Assembly: GCA_963992225.1 (NCBI GenBank)
Contig: CAXDTK010000031.1
Coordinates: 1-27,941 of the forward strand
Length of the DNA stretch: 27,941 nt
DNA from: Pelomonas sp963992225
Lineage (GTDB): Bacteria > Pseudomonadota > Gammaproteobacteria > Burkholderiales > Burkholderiaceae_C
Reading direction: 5' to 3'
The notes beneath the pieces were generated by a model, which had not been told where the DNA came from, searched no databases, and saw only the letters and a program-made list of their open reading frames with translations. The number at the start of each line of letters is the position of its first letter. Position 1 is the stretch's first letter. A program made the position numbers and the translations under genes. Below, one piece after another: positions 15,446 through 23,710 of the stretch.

Positions 15446-16558
15446 ATGGACGAATCAAGCCTGCCCGCACTCACGCGTCAGGTGCTCGCTGCCGCTTTTG
15501 GTCTGGCCGTCGCGTTCGGTGCGCTTTGCCAGCGCACGCGCTTCTGCACGATGGGTGCCATCTCCGACATCTACGCCATGGGCGACTGGCGGCGGGCGCG
15601 CATGTGGATGGTCGCCAGTGCGGTAGCCCTGCTGGGCTTTCAGTCGCTGGCGGCGCTGGGCCTGGTCGACCCGAGCGCCAGCATCTACACCACGCCTCGC
15701 CTGCTGTGGCTGTCGGCGCTGGTGGGCGGTGTGTTGTTCGGCTTCGGCATGGTGCTTGCATCGGGCTGCATCAGCCGCAACCTCGTACGCCTGGGCGGCG
15801 GCAACCTGAAGTCGCTGGTGGTGCTGCTCGTGGCCGCCATCGCGGCCGGCGCCACCTTGCGCGGGCTCACGGCCGTGGTGCGCGTCGGGACCGTGGAGAA
15901 GGTCGCCCTCGAACTGCCAAGCGGCCAGGGACTGCCGGGCCTGCTGGCGGCTCATTTCGCAGGCGACCCGGCGACCTGGGGGATAGGGTTGGCCATCGTC
16001 TTCGCGCTGTTGCTGGCCTTCCTGGCGTTTCGCTCACGCGAGGCGGGAGCCCTGGCCGTGCTGTTCGCCGGGCTCGGCGTGGGCGCGGTGGTGACCGCAC
16101 TGTGGTGGGTCTCCGGCCACCTGGGCTTCCTGCCGGAGGACCCACGCACGCTGGAGCCGGTGTACCTCGGGACGAATTCGCGGCGCATGGAGTCGCTCAG
16201 CACCATCGCGCCGGTGGCCTATGCGCTCGACTGGCTGCTGATGTTCAGTGACCAGTCCAAGACGCTGACGCTGGGTATCGCCACGGCGGCCGGCATCGTC
16301 GTTGGCGCAGGGCTGATGGCCTGGCGCGATGGCAGCTTCCGTTGGGAAGGATTCGGCAACGTGAGCGACCTGGGCGTTCACCTCGTCGGTGCAACCTGCA
16401 TGGGGGTGGGGGGCATCGTCGCGCTCGGGTGCACCATCGGGCAGGGCATCACGGGCGTGTCGACGCTGTCGCTCGGGAGCTTTCTGGCCTTGGCGGCCAT
16501 GGTGGGGGGCGCGTGGCTGGGCTTGCGCTATCAGGACTGGCGCCTGGACCGGGCTTGA
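15446..16558 (+). CDS. YeeE/YedE family transporter (thiosulfate uptake, TsuA-like)
   Basis: A 370-residue polytopic inner-membrane protein of the YeeE/YedE (DUF395) family, whose characterised member TsuA imports thiosulfate by passing it between conserved cysteines. The expected motifs are present: CQRTRFCTMGA with C28 and C34, ASGCISRNLVRLGGGNL with C108, and ALGCTIGQGITGVSTL with C329, the last two in pseudo-symmetric half-repeats. Many hydrophobic helices run between them. ATG 15446 is chosen because the next segment starts the conserved first helix. It is divergent from the ArsR-type regulator and its 3' end overlaps that of the converging TlpA-like gene by 28 bp. A second YeeE/YedE gene lies at 17957; the two differ substantially. 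Confidence 0.88.
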   Translation: MDESSLPALTRQVLAAAFGLAVAFGALCQRTRFCTMGAISDIYAMGDWRRARMWMVASAVALLGFQSLAALGLVDPSASIYTTPRLLWLSALVGGVLFGFGMVLASGCISRNLVRLGGGNLKSLVVLLVAAIAAGATLRGLTAVVRVGTVEKVALELPSGQGLPGLLAAHFAGDPATWGIGLAIVFALLLAFLAFRSREAGALAVLFAGLGVGAVVTALWWVSGHLGFLPEDPRTLEPVYLGTNSRRMESLSTIAPVAYALDWLLMFSDQSKTLTLGIATAAGIVVGAGLMAWRDGSFRWEGFGNVSDLGVHLVGATCMGVGGIVALGCTIGQGITGVSTLSLGSFLALAAMVGGAWLGLRYQDWRLDRA

Positions 16559-17037
16559 ACCTTCAACAGCTCGCGGAGGTCGTCTTCACTCATCTCGCCG
16601 GGGATGCAGCGTGGCGGGCGGGGCGCGTCTCCCAGCCAGCAGGTCATGGGCACGACCCGGCGTGGCGTGAGCTGCGGGCGCAGCGCGCAAGGGCCGTGGC
16701 CGTCGACCAGCACGGGGAATTCGTAGCCGCGTCGCTGCACGGCGCGCTTCACCGCCTCCGGCGTGCCGTCCACCGCCAGGCCGATCACTGCGGCGCCGGG
16801 TGTCTCGCGCAGTACCCGGCCGAGCTTCTCGTTGTGGCGGGCGCAGAAGGCGCAGTCGGGCGACCAGATCACGGCCAGCACGGGCGAAGTGCGCAGGGCC
16901 GGCCAGTCCAGCGGGCGGCCCTGCAGATCCCTGCTCGGGATGCCCGACGGGCATTGTGCGAACAGGGCTTCAGCCGCGGGATCGGCCTGGGCCAGGCCAG
17001 TGGCCAGGAGGGCAGCAAGAAGCAGCCGGCCGTTCAT
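16531..17037 (-). CDS. Secreted TlpA-like thioredoxin / redoxin
   Basis: A 168-residue protein with an N-terminal signal peptide (MNGRLLLAALLATGLAQA, cut before DPAAE) and a thioredoxin fold. The active site is C62-AF-C65 in VIWSPDCAFCARHNEK, followed by VIGLAVDGTPEAVKRAV and FPVLVDGHG as in TlpA/ResA proteins. Extra cysteines occur in GPCALRP, PMTCWLG and PRCIPGEM, and the PxxPMTCWL segment may hold the usual cis-Pro region. In sox clusters periplasmic thioredoxins (SoxS/SoxW) keep the SoxY cysteine reduced; that role is inferred. Its ATG at 17037 overlaps the upstream hydrolase stop by four bases. It is the last gene of the long leftward operon and converges with the transporter at 15446. 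Confidence 0.84.
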   Translation of the reverse strand: MNGRLLLAALLATGLAQADPAAEALFAQCPSGIPSRDLQGRPLDWPALRTSPVLAVIWSPDCAFCARHNEKLGRVLRETPGAAVIGLAVDGTPEAVKRAVQRRGYEFPVLVDGHGPCALRPQLTPRRVVPMTCWLGDAPRPPRCIPGEMSEDDLRELLKVQARSRRQS

Positions 17038-17960
17038 GGCGCACCCCGCTCCATCAGCAGGTAGGTGTTGTAGGCGTTCATGCGGTTGGCGACTTTGAAC
17101 AATGGCAGCGCTTCGAAGGCCGACCAGTCCGTGGCCGCATAGGCCTCGTCGAACGGTTGCATGTCGGCAGCGGCGCGCCCCATGGTGTCGCGCAGGTACT
17201 GCAGGTAGTCCCGCGTGAGCTTCAGGTCGATCAGGGCCTGGGTGGACGTGGGCCCGTGACCAGGCACGATGACGGCAGGTGCGCTGTCGATCAACCGGCC
17301 GAGCGCGCCAATCCAACCCCGGCTGTCGGCCTGGCCGACGTACGGAATGCGCCCGCGAAAGGCGAGGTCCCCGGTGAACAGCACGCGTGCGCCTTCGACG
17401 AAGACGGTGAGGTCCTCCGGCGTGTGGGCAGGGCCCACATGGCGCAGCAGGAACCTTACCCCGCCGACAGTCAGCACCTCGTCCGCCCTTAGCCATCGGT
17501 CAGCCGGCACCAGCCGCGTCTGCGTATCGATCCAGGGCGCCAGCGTCTCGCGGCTGGCCTGCAGGCGCAGTTGGGCGGTGTCGGACTGCAGGTAGTCGCG
17601 CCCGGCCTCATGAGCGATGACGGTGGCCCCCTGGTCCTTGAAAACCTGCAAACCGTAGATGTGGTCGGCGTGATAGTGGGTCAGCACCACATACCGGACC
17701 GGCAGCGGCGTGATGGCGCGAATGGCGATGAGGAGATCCTGCGCCAGCGAGGGGGAGCCGAGCGCGTCGATGACCACGACCCCTTCCGGCGTGACCACGA
17801 CGCCGGCATTCGAGATGAAGTTGCGGTTGTCCGGCGACCCGAGGGCGGCCTCGCCCTGGGTGAACCAGATGCCCGGCGCCACCTGTTGCAGCGTCAGTGG
17901 CGCAGCCCAGCCCCATGTCGCCGCCAGCGCCAGCACCAGGGCGGTGATGAGGTGCCTCAT
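17034..17960 (-). CDS. Periplasmic metallo-beta-lactamase-fold hydrolase (SoxH-like)
   Basis: A 308-residue MBL-fold enzyme with a signal peptide (MRHLITALVLALAATWGWA). Metal ligands: the THYHADH motif at 94-100 (H95, H97, D99, H100), HVGPAHTPEDLTVF, FTGDLAFRGRIPYV with the bridging Asp, and VPGHGPTS. It resembles SoxH and the quinoprotein relay system zinc metallohydrolases, found with sox or methanol/thiosulfate oxidation genes; their substrate is unknown. A glyoxalase-II-like or persulfide-related thioester hydrolysis is conceivable. Four-base overlaps with both neighbours (transporter upstream, TlpA-like downstream) show translational coupling, so the three products probably act in one step. 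Confidence 0.86.
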   Translation of the reverse strand: MRHLITALVLALAATWGWAAPLTLQQVAPGIWFTQGEAALGSPDNRNFISNAGVVVTPEGVVVIDALGSPSLAQDLLIAIRAITPLPVRYVVLTHYHADHIYGLQVFKDQGATVIAHEAGRDYLQSDTAQLRLQASRETLAPWIDTQTRLVPADRWLRADEVLTVGGVRFLLRHVGPAHTPEDLTVFVEGARVLFTGDLAFRGRIPYVGQADSRGWIGALGRLIDSAPAVIVPGHGPTSTQALIDLKLTRDYLQYLRDTMGRAAADMQPFDEAYAATDWSAFEALPLFKVANRMNAYNTYLLMERGAP

Positions 17961-19069
17961 CGCGTCGCACCTGCCTCGGTCGCTGCGGGTGGAGCGTCAC
18001 CCCGGTCCACGAGGCGATCGGTCATGGCCGCTGCGATCCAGATGCCGGCCAAAGTGACCCACGAGGTGGCGGTAAATACCGCCGCACCGGACAGGCCCGC
18101 GCCCACCGCGCAGCCACCCGCCAGCATGCCGCCGAATCCCATGCAGACGGCGCCCGCGATGTAGCGGCGCATGCTCGCGCCGCCCTGGAAGCCTTCGAGC
18201 TTGAGTTCGCCCGACAGCGCCGCCGCGAGGAAGGCACCGAGGAACACGCCGGGGATCAGCCCGACGTCGAAGCTCAGTGGCTTGTCGCTGACGAAGAGCA
18301 CGCGGCTCAGTACCTCGGCCGATGGCCCGGTGAAGCTCAACGACTGGATGGGATGGGGGTCGAAGGCGAGCTTGGACATCGCGTACGTGAACCACCAGCC
18401 CGCCGCCACGGCCAGGCCCACGCCGACGGCACCGCCCCAGCCCCATGGGCCGACGCGCTGGCGCCTTGCCCACAACACGGCGGCCGCAAACCAGACGGCC
18501 GCGAAGAGGAGGGCGCCGCCATGGCCGATGCCGGTGCGCACCAGCAGGTCGCGGGCACCACCGCCATCGATGGTCCACCACTCGGACACGATCACCCTGA
18601 GCGGCGACAGCGCACCCGTCAACGCCGATTGCGCGGTGACCGCAAAGATCAGCCCCGACAGCAGCGCACGCAGATTGCCCTGGGCCGCCAGCACCAGCAT
18701 GCGGCTGGAGCAGCCGCGTGCCAGGATCATGCCCGCGCCGAACAACGCACCGCCGATGGCGGCGCCCGACAGGCTGCCGCGGGCGGCGATCTGGCGCGCA
18801 TTGCCGGCGTCGAACATGCCCAGCAGCGCAAGCAACTGGGTCGCACCGACGGCGGTGGCGAAGGCAAACAGCCAGACCGTCAGCCGCCCGCCGGTGCGTT
18901 GGTGGCGGGCGAACTCAATGACCGCGGCGCGCAGGCAGAAGCGCGAACGCTGGGTGAAGAAACCGAACAGCACGCCGATGACGGCAGCGCCGAGAGCGAG
19001 CGTGCCTGGCTCGCCGAGGCGGTCGATGGTGGATTCGAGCAGCATGGGAATCAGCGGACGGCGGGCCAT
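17957..19069 (-). CDS. YeeE/YedE family transporter, second copy
   Basis: A 370-residue membrane protein of the YeeE/YedE family. Conserved cysteine motifs are FTQRSRFCLRAAVIEFAR, ILARGCSSRMLVLAAQGNL and LAGGCAVGAGLSGAAVF, each in helix-loop contexts of the two half-repeats. It probably imports thiosulfate or another sulfur compound across the inner membrane. The C-terminal half reads more like the transporters found inside sox clusters than the protein at 15446 does. Starts at 19069 or 19045 are possible; neither has a clear ribosome-binding site. It overlaps the hydrolase start by four bases and lies 50 bp after the DsrE-like gene. Confidence 0.86.
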   Translation of the reverse strand: MARRPLIPMLLESTIDRLGEPGTLALGAAVIGVLFGFFTQRSRFCLRAAVIEFARHQRTGGRLTVWLFAFATAVGATQLLALLGMFDAGNARQIAARGSLSGAAIGGALFGAGMILARGCSSRMLVLAAQGNLRALLSGLIFAVTAQSALTGALSPLRVIVSEWWTIDGGGARDLLVRTGIGHGGALLFAAVWFAAAVLWARRQRVGPWGWGGAVGVGLAVAAGWWFTYAMSKLAFDPHPIQSLSFTGPSAEVLSRVLFVSDKPLSFDVGLIPGVFLGAFLAAALSGELKLEGFQGGASMRRYIAGAVCMGFGGMLAGGCAVGAGLSGAAVFTATSWVTLAGIWIAAAMTDRLVDRGDAPPAATEAGATR

Positions 19070-19119
19070 GCGCCGGGCCGGCGGTCCGGCCCGGCCATCC
19101 CTGAGCGAGCGACCTCATC

Positions 19120-19533
19120 TCAGGGCTTGATGTAGGCGTAGCCTTCCTTCTGCAGCTTCGCGAGGCGCACCACGCCGGAAAGGGTGTAGTCGGCGTCCAG
19201 CACGAACTGCTCCTTCTTGAGCCCGCGGTTCTTCAGCGTGATCTCGCACACCTCGAAGCGCACGCCGCGTGCCTTGAGCGCGGAGACGAGCGGCGCGAAC
19301 TCGGTGCCGTTGGCGGCCTTGGCGCCCTCCAGCAGCATGTCCACGCCCTCGGCGTGCGCGACGACCGTGACCTGCGCCGAGGGGTCGGTATCGAGGTGGT
19401 TGCGCAGATTGCGCAACCCCTTGAGCCCTTGCACGGCGGCGTTGTCGAAGTGATAGGCGACGAGATCACCGGCCCAGGCCAAGGGGGCTGCGAGGAACGT
19501 CGTGAACAGGACCAGCAGGAAGCGCTTTCGCAT
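19120..19533 (-). CDS. Secreted DsrE/DsrF-like family protein
   Basis: A 137-residue protein with a signal peptide (MRKRFLLVLFTTFLAAPLAWA) followed by a DsrE-fold domain: LVAYHFDNAAVQGLKGLRNLRNHLD, VTVVAHAEGVDMLLEGA, and VRFEVCEITLKNRGL with the conserved cysteine. DsrE-type proteins carry sulfane sulfur on that cysteine in the cytoplasm; this secreted version could bind periplasmic sulfane sulfur or persulfide. The C-terminus VVRLAKLQKEGYAYIKP is typical. The start codon has a GAGGAGACC Shine-Dalgarno sequence. It lies inside the sox operon, 23 bp after the GlcG-like gene. Sulfur-carrier function is inferred from family and context. Confidence 0.85.
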   Translation of the reverse strand: MRKRFLLVLFTTFLAAPLAWAGDLVAYHFDNAAVQGLKGLRNLRNHLDTDPSAQVTVVAHAEGVDMLLEGAKAANGTEFAPLVSALKARGVRFEVCEITLKNRGLKKEQFVLDADYTLSGVVRLAKLQKEGYAYIKP

Positions 19534-19556
19534 GAGGGTCTCCTCGCGAGTGGGAA

Positions 19557-20057
19557 TCAGCCGTTCAATTCGATCAGCTCGGTCACGGCCTTGATGCCGG
19601 CCGAGGCGCAGGCATCATCGGCCTCGCCGCCTGGGGCACCTGACACGCCGATGGCGCCGACCACGGCGCCCGCCGCCTCGATCACCTGCCCGCCGCCGAT
19701 GGCCATGACCTGGGCCGACTGGCGGATGCCGCTCATCGGCCTGCCGGCCTGAGTTTCGACGGCCAGCGCGGCGGTGGGGATGCGAAAACTGGCCGCTGTC
19801 CAGGCCTTGCGCGGGGCGATGTCGAGCGTGTGCGCCCCGGCGAAGCGGTCGCGCAGCAGCACCTGCACGAGGCCGCTGCGGTCGACCACGGCGACCGCGA
19901 CCTGGTGGCCCGCCTGGCGGCAGTGCGCCATCGCCGCGCGGGCGGCGACGAGGGCCGTCTCGGGCGTGAGCTGCTGCGTCGAGAACAGCGGTGGCGCGTC
20001 GGCGGCCGACGCCGAGGTGGCGAGGCAGGCAAGCAGCAGAGTCGGCAAATGGCGCAT
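19557..20057 (-). CDS. Secreted GlcG/HbpS-family heme-binding protein
   Basis: A 166-residue protein with a signal peptide (MRHLPTLLLACLATSASA) and a GlcG/HbpS (DUF336) domain: LTPETALVAARAAMAHCRQAG, VAVAVVDRSGLVQVLLRD, PRKAWTAASFRIPT, and the glycine-rich AIGGGQVIEAAGAVVGAIGVSGA. Members bind heme or cobalamin-like cofactors and often accompany oxidative pathways; HbpS of Streptomyces senses redox and heme. In sox loci the role is undefined; help in heme delivery or redox protection of SoxAX/SoxCD is possible. It starts 14 bp after soxB with a GGAG ribosome-binding site, so it belongs to the sox transcript. Confidence 0.84.
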   Translation of the reverse strand: MRHLPTLLLACLATSASAADAPPLFSTQQLTPETALVAARAAMAHCRQAGHQVAVAVVDRSGLVQVLLRDRFAGAHTLDIAPRKAWTAASFRIPTAALAVETQAGRPMSGIRQSAQVMAIGGGQVIEAAGAVVGAIGVSGAPGGEADDACASAGIKAVTELIELNG

Positions 20058-20071
20058 CGCGTGCTCCGGTG

Positions 20072-21811
20072 TCAGGGGGCCATCAGGCCCGGGTTGCCCT
20101 GCATGGCCACGAGCTTGGGTGTGTTGATCTTGCGCGGCTTCACGTGGCCGCCCTGCGCGCGCAGCCAGGTCTCGACGTGTTCCCAGACCGGCTTCACACC
20201 CGGCGCACTGCGGGCCTCTTCGGCCACGGGCGCCCAGCCAGCGACCTTGTAGCGCTTGTCGGCGTCAATCGGTTTGCCGTTGAGCCGCATGTCGGCAATG
20301 CGCCGCCCCATGCTCTCGGCCGGCCGCATCGTGTAGGTCAGGCCACCCACGCGCACCATGTCACCGCCCTGCTGGTAGTAGGGGTCGGGATTGAAGAGGT
20401 TGTCGGCCACGTCTTCCAGCACGGTCTTGATGGTCGCGCCGGTCATCTCGGTGAGCGTGGCGTAGGGGTAGGTGATGGCCAGTTGGTCCATCAGCAACTC
20501 GCGGGTCACGGTGTCGCCCGGCAGCAGGCTGGTGCCCCAGCGGAAGCCGGGGGAGAACGCGATGTCGGCCCCCTGCACGTCCATCAGGGCGTCGCAGATG
20601 AGCTGGTCCCAGCTGCCGTTGAAGTTGCCGCGGCGGTAGAGCAGGCCCTCCGTCACGGCGAGCTTCTCGGAGAGCCGCGCTTCAAAGGGGGCTCGGATCT
20701 TCGTGATCAGCGCCTGCATCTCGGCATCGGGGCGCAGCTGGTTGGCGAACACGGGGAGGAGCCGGTAGCGGAAATCCGCCACCCGTCCGCCCTTGACGTC
20801 GAAGTCCATCACGCCGAGGAACTTGCCATTGCTGCCGGCGTTGGTGACCAGCGTGATGCCGCCGGCATTCTTGACCGGCACTGCAACCGGCACGCCGTCG
20901 TGCGTGTGGCCGCCGAGGATGGCATCGATGCCGCGCACGCGCGAGGCCATCTTGAGGTCGACGTCCATGCCGTTGTGCGAGAGCACGCAGACGACCTGCG
21001 CGCCGGCCGCGCGGGCTTCGTCCACCACCGTCTGCATGTGGGCGTCCTGGATGCCGAACTCCCAGTCAGCCACCATGTAGCGCGGGTTGGCAATGGGCGT
21101 GTACGGGAACGCCTGGCCGACGATGGCCACCGGTACGCCGTTGATGTGGCGCAGCGTGTAGGGCTTGAAGACCGGGTCGCCGAAGTCGGCGGTCTTCACG
21201 TTCTGGGCGACGAAGTCGACCTTCCCGGCGAAGTCCTTCTCGACGATCTCCTTGACGCGCTGCATGCCATAGGTGAACTCCCAGTGGCCGGTCATCACGT
21301 CCACGCCCAGCAGCTTGCAGGCGTCGACCATGTCCTGCGCGTTGGTCCACAGCGAGGTGGCCGAGCCCTGCCAGGTATCGCCGCCGTCCAGCAGCAAGGC
21401 GCCGGGGCGGCTTGCCTTCAGGCGTTTGACCAGCGTGGCCAGGTGGGCGAAACCGCCGACGCGGCCAAAGCGGCGCGCGGCGGTCTCGAAATCCAGCGCC
21501 GTCAGCGCGTGGGCCACCGGCGTGCCCGGGCGCAGGCCCGCGGCTTTCAGCAGGTGCTCGCCGACCAGATGGGGCATCTGGCCCTGCATGCCGCCCACGC
21601 CGAGGTTGACGCTGGGCTCCCGGAAGTGGATGGGCTGCAGCTGCGCGTGGCAGTCCGTCATGTGCAGCAGCGAGACGTTGCCGAATGGCGGCAGATCGTA
21701 GAGCCGGCCCTCGGCCTTGTCGGTGGCCGCCTCGGCCTCGCGAGCCAGCGGCAGGCCGGCGACCGCGGCACAGGACAGCACCTGCAGGAAATCACGCTTG
21801 GACAGGGACAT
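20072..21811 (-). CDS. soxB: Thiosulfohydrolase SoxB
   Basis: A 579-residue periplasmic dimanganese hydrolase that removes sulfate from the SoxY-bound thiosulfate adduct. The N-terminus MSLSKRDFLQVLSCAAVAG carries a twin-arginine-like KRDFL signal. The 5'-nucleotidase-type metallophosphatase motifs are LHMTDCHAQLQP (D53, H55), LLLDGGDTWQGSATSLW, MTGHWEFTYG, LSHNGMDVDL and GGHTHDGVPV, the last in the second half of the metal site. The C-terminal 5'-nucleotidase domain follows from about residue 370. Length is normal for SoxB. It is the last core sox gene of the operon, 7 bp after soxX. Confidence 0.96.
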   Translation of the reverse strand: MSLSKRDFLQVLSCAAVAGLPLAREAEAATDKAEGRLYDLPPFGNVSLLHMTDCHAQLQPIHFREPSVNLGVGGMQGQMPHLVGEHLLKAAGLRPGTPVAHALTALDFETAARRFGRVGGFAHLATLVKRLKASRPGALLLDGGDTWQGSATSLWTNAQDMVDACKLLGVDVMTGHWEFTYGMQRVKEIVEKDFAGKVDFVAQNVKTADFGDPVFKPYTLRHINGVPVAIVGQAFPYTPIANPRYMVADWEFGIQDAHMQTVVDEARAAGAQVVCVLSHNGMDVDLKMASRVRGIDAILGGHTHDGVPVAVPVKNAGGITLVTNAGSNGKFLGVMDFDVKGGRVADFRYRLLPVFANQLRPDAEMQALITKIRAPFEARLSEKLAVTEGLLYRRGNFNGSWDQLICDALMDVQGADIAFSPGFRWGTSLLPGDTVTRELLMDQLAITYPYATLTEMTGATIKTVLEDVADNLFNPDPYYQQGGDMVRVGGLTYTMRPAESMGRRIADMRLNGKPIDADKRYKVAGWAPVAEEARSAPGVKPVWEHVETWLRAQGGHVKPRKINTPKLVAMQGNPGLMAP

Positions 21812-21818
21812 GGCGCGC

Positions 21819-22451
21819 CTACTCGTTGACGGGGGACTTGGGGTCCAGCAGCAGCGCCATCAGGTCGCGGATCTGCTGTTCGTCGAGCAGCTCGGCATGG
21901 CCGAAGCGCGGCATGGTGGAGCAGGCCGAGTAGGCCTTGCTGTTGTAGAGCTTGCCCCACGTGTACTTGACGATGGCGGCAGCGGCCGGGTCTGCGGGGT
22001 CGGTGACGCCGCGCAGCTTGCCGTAGTTCCAGAGGCTCGGGCCGATCGTGCCGAAGGAGATTTCCTTCTTGTCGATCTGGTGGCAGTTGTAGCACATGGC
22101 CCCGTTCTTGGCGGGGGCGACGCTGGCGTCGGTCCAGGTCATGCCTCGCCCGTTCTGGGCCAGCTTTTCGCCCTCCTTGTAGTCGCCGATGTACTGGCCA
22201 TTCGCCGGCCACTTGATGGTGGCCATCTGGGCGGCTTCGATCTTCTTCACCGCCGCCGCCGTGGGCGGCTTGGCCTGTGAGCAGGCCTTCTGCGCGTCGT
22301 CCTGGTTCAGCCGGTCCAGCTTGGCGATGCCCTGCTCACGGAAGGACGCGCGCATCATGGCGTCGGCCTGTTGGTCGAGCTGCTTGGCCGTCTGGGCATG
22401 GGCGGCGGTGGCAATCACGCATGCCAGGGCGACGAGGTGTCGGTTGTTCAT
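21819..22451 (-). CDS. soxX: Cytochrome c SoxX (monoheme subunit of SoxAX)
   Basis: A 210-residue c-type cytochrome with a signal peptide (MNNRHLVALACVIATAAHA). The heme site is C120-YN-C123-H124 and the probable axial methionine is M180 in STMPRFGH. It pairs with SoxA to couple thiosulfate to the SoxY cysteine. The ~90-residue region before the heme motif (GQYIGDYKEGEKLAQNGRG) is the extended N-terminal part common in betaproteobacterial SoxX. The start at 22451 has GAGGAGACTG in front. It lies 11 bp after soxA. Confidence 0.95.
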   Translation of the reverse strand: MNNRHLVALACVIATAAHAQTAKQLDQQADAMMRASFREQGIAKLDRLNQDDAQKACSQAKPPTAAAVKKIEAAQMATIKWPANGQYIGDYKEGEKLAQNGRGMTWTDASVAPAKNGAMCYNCHQIDKKEISFGTIGPSLWNYGKLRGVTDPADPAAAAIVKYTWGKLYNSKAYSACSTMPRFGHAELLDEQQIRDLMALLLDPKSPVNE

Positions 22452-22462
22452 GGCCAGTCTCC

Positions 22463-23284
22463 TCAGCGCTTGATGGCGGGTGCGATGGACTCGGCACCCT
22501 TGGCGTTGACGCCCATGTAGACCCCCAGCGCGATGGTTGCGTCGGAGGCGAAGCCGGGGTAGGGAAAGCGCTGCTGGCGGAAACAGTCGTTGAGACGCCG
22601 CTGCATGCTCCACAGCTCACCGCTGGACACGCGGTAGGCCGGCCATGCCGCGAAGCCGACACCATCGCCGGGGCTGCGGGTCAGGTCGGGCAGGTCCTGC
22701 AGGCGGATGCGCTTGCCGGTTTCGCCGTGGCAGCTCGCGCAGGAGAAGTCCATGGGCCCGCCGCGGTAGAAGAAGGCGCGCTTGCCGAGCTCGTAGGCGC
22801 GCTTTTCTTCGGGATGCTTCTGGGGCAGCGCCATCTTCATGCCACGCGACATGGAGGAGATCCACGCGGCGAGCGCCGTGACGGTGGCCTGCTCGCCCTT
22901 GTCGAAGGGCGTTGCGGCGATCTCGGCAGCGTCGAAGCCCTGCAGCGTCTGCATGCAGGTGAGCAGTCGGGACTCCAGGTCCTGCACCTTCTTCGTGTCG
23001 GGGAAGTAGCGGGGCAACTGCACCCACGCGCCCTTGACGACACCCGCGCCCAGGCCCAGGTCGCAGGCTTCCAGCGTCACGTTCTTCGGCCCACGCGGCG
23101 TCTTCCAGAGGTCTTCGCCCTTGGCCTCGAAGAGTTCCGCGGGGTTGCCGTCTTCGAGCATCTTGCGGTACTCGGCGATGCCGTCGGCGGCGGATTTCGC
23201 CGGTGGGGGGGTCTGGGCCACCAGGGGTAGGGTGGCGATGGCAGCGGCCGCGATGGCGGCGAACGCAATCAATCGTGAGCGCAT
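22463..23284 (-). CDS. soxA: L-cysteine S-thiosulfotransferase subunit SoxA
   Basis: A 273-residue periplasmic cytochrome c with a signal peptide ending near LPLVAQ. It holds a single complete heme motif, C182-AS-C185-H186, so it is the monoheme type. The N-terminal domain keeps C-x-L (EACDLGLG) and LLTCMQTLQ, positions that form a disulfide where the second heme is lost. C234 in LNDCFRQQRFPYP is the likely persulfide-modified heme ligand and catalytic cysteine. With SoxX it links thiosulfate to SoxY. A strong AGGAGG ribosome-binding site precedes ATG 23284. Confidence 0.95.
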   Translation of the reverse strand: MRSRLIAFAAIAAAAIATLPLVAQTPPPAKSAADGIAEYRKMLEDGNPAELFEAKGEDLWKTPRGPKNVTLEACDLGLGAGVVKGAWVQLPRYFPDTKKVQDLESRLLTCMQTLQGFDAAEIAATPFDKGEQATVTALAAWISSMSRGMKMALPQKHPEEKRAYELGKRAFFYRGGPMDFSCASCHGETGKRIRLQDLPDLTRSPGDGVGFAAWPAYRVSSGELWSMQRRLNDCFRQQRFPYPGFASDATIALGVYMGVNAKGAESIAPAIKR

Positions 23285-23327
23285 GGGCCCTCCTGCAGTG
23301 ACGAGCGGACGGGTGGCCAGAGGGCGG

Positions 23328-23639
23328 TCAGGAGACCGTGGCTTCGTCGGTGCGGCTTTCGCCGCGGGTGTCGCGCCAGGTGACGGCGATCTTGTCGCCG
23401 GCCTTGGCGCCCTTCACGATGAACTGCAGGAAGGGGTTCTTGGACACGGAGGGCCCCCAATCGGCGCTCAATACGGGCTTGCCGTTGAGTTGGGCCGTCA
23501 CTTCCTGGATGAACCAGGCCGGGATGGTCTTGCCGGCAGCGTCCTTGCGGAGGCCGGTTTCCATCTCGTGGCTCATCAGCACGCGGACGGTGGTCTTGTC
23601 GCCGGCCGCCTGGGCTCGGATGCGCATGGGATCGGGCAT
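23328..23639 (-). CDS. soxZ: Thiosulfate-oxidation carrier subunit SoxZ
   Basis: A 103-residue immunoglobulin-like protein that pairs with SoxY. Typical sequence includes VRVLMSHEMETGLRKD, IPAWFIQEVTAQLNGKPVL, SKNPFLQFIVKGAKAGDKI and the end RGESRTDEATV. No signal peptide is present; SoxZ travels with Tat-exported SoxY. The start has AGGAGACAGAC in front. The usual order soxY-soxZ is kept, but a 157-bp spacer carrying a structured repeat separates them instead of the usual short gap. Confidence 0.95.
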   Translation of the reverse strand: MPDPMRIRAQAAGDKTTVRVLMSHEMETGLRKDAAGKTIPAWFIQEVTAQLNGKPVLSADWGPSVSKNPFLQFIVKGAKAGDKIAVTWRDTRGESRTDEATVS

Positions 23640-23710
23640 GTCTGTCTCCTGTTCAGTTGATCTTCAGCATTGCGGGCCGCACGCCGGGCCGCCCCAAGCC
23701 GCCCCGTGTT

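Noticed and set aside
22463..23284. Diheme SoxA
   Set aside because: Only one CxxCH motif (182-186) is present; the N-terminal domain has isolated cysteines, typical of the monoheme class.
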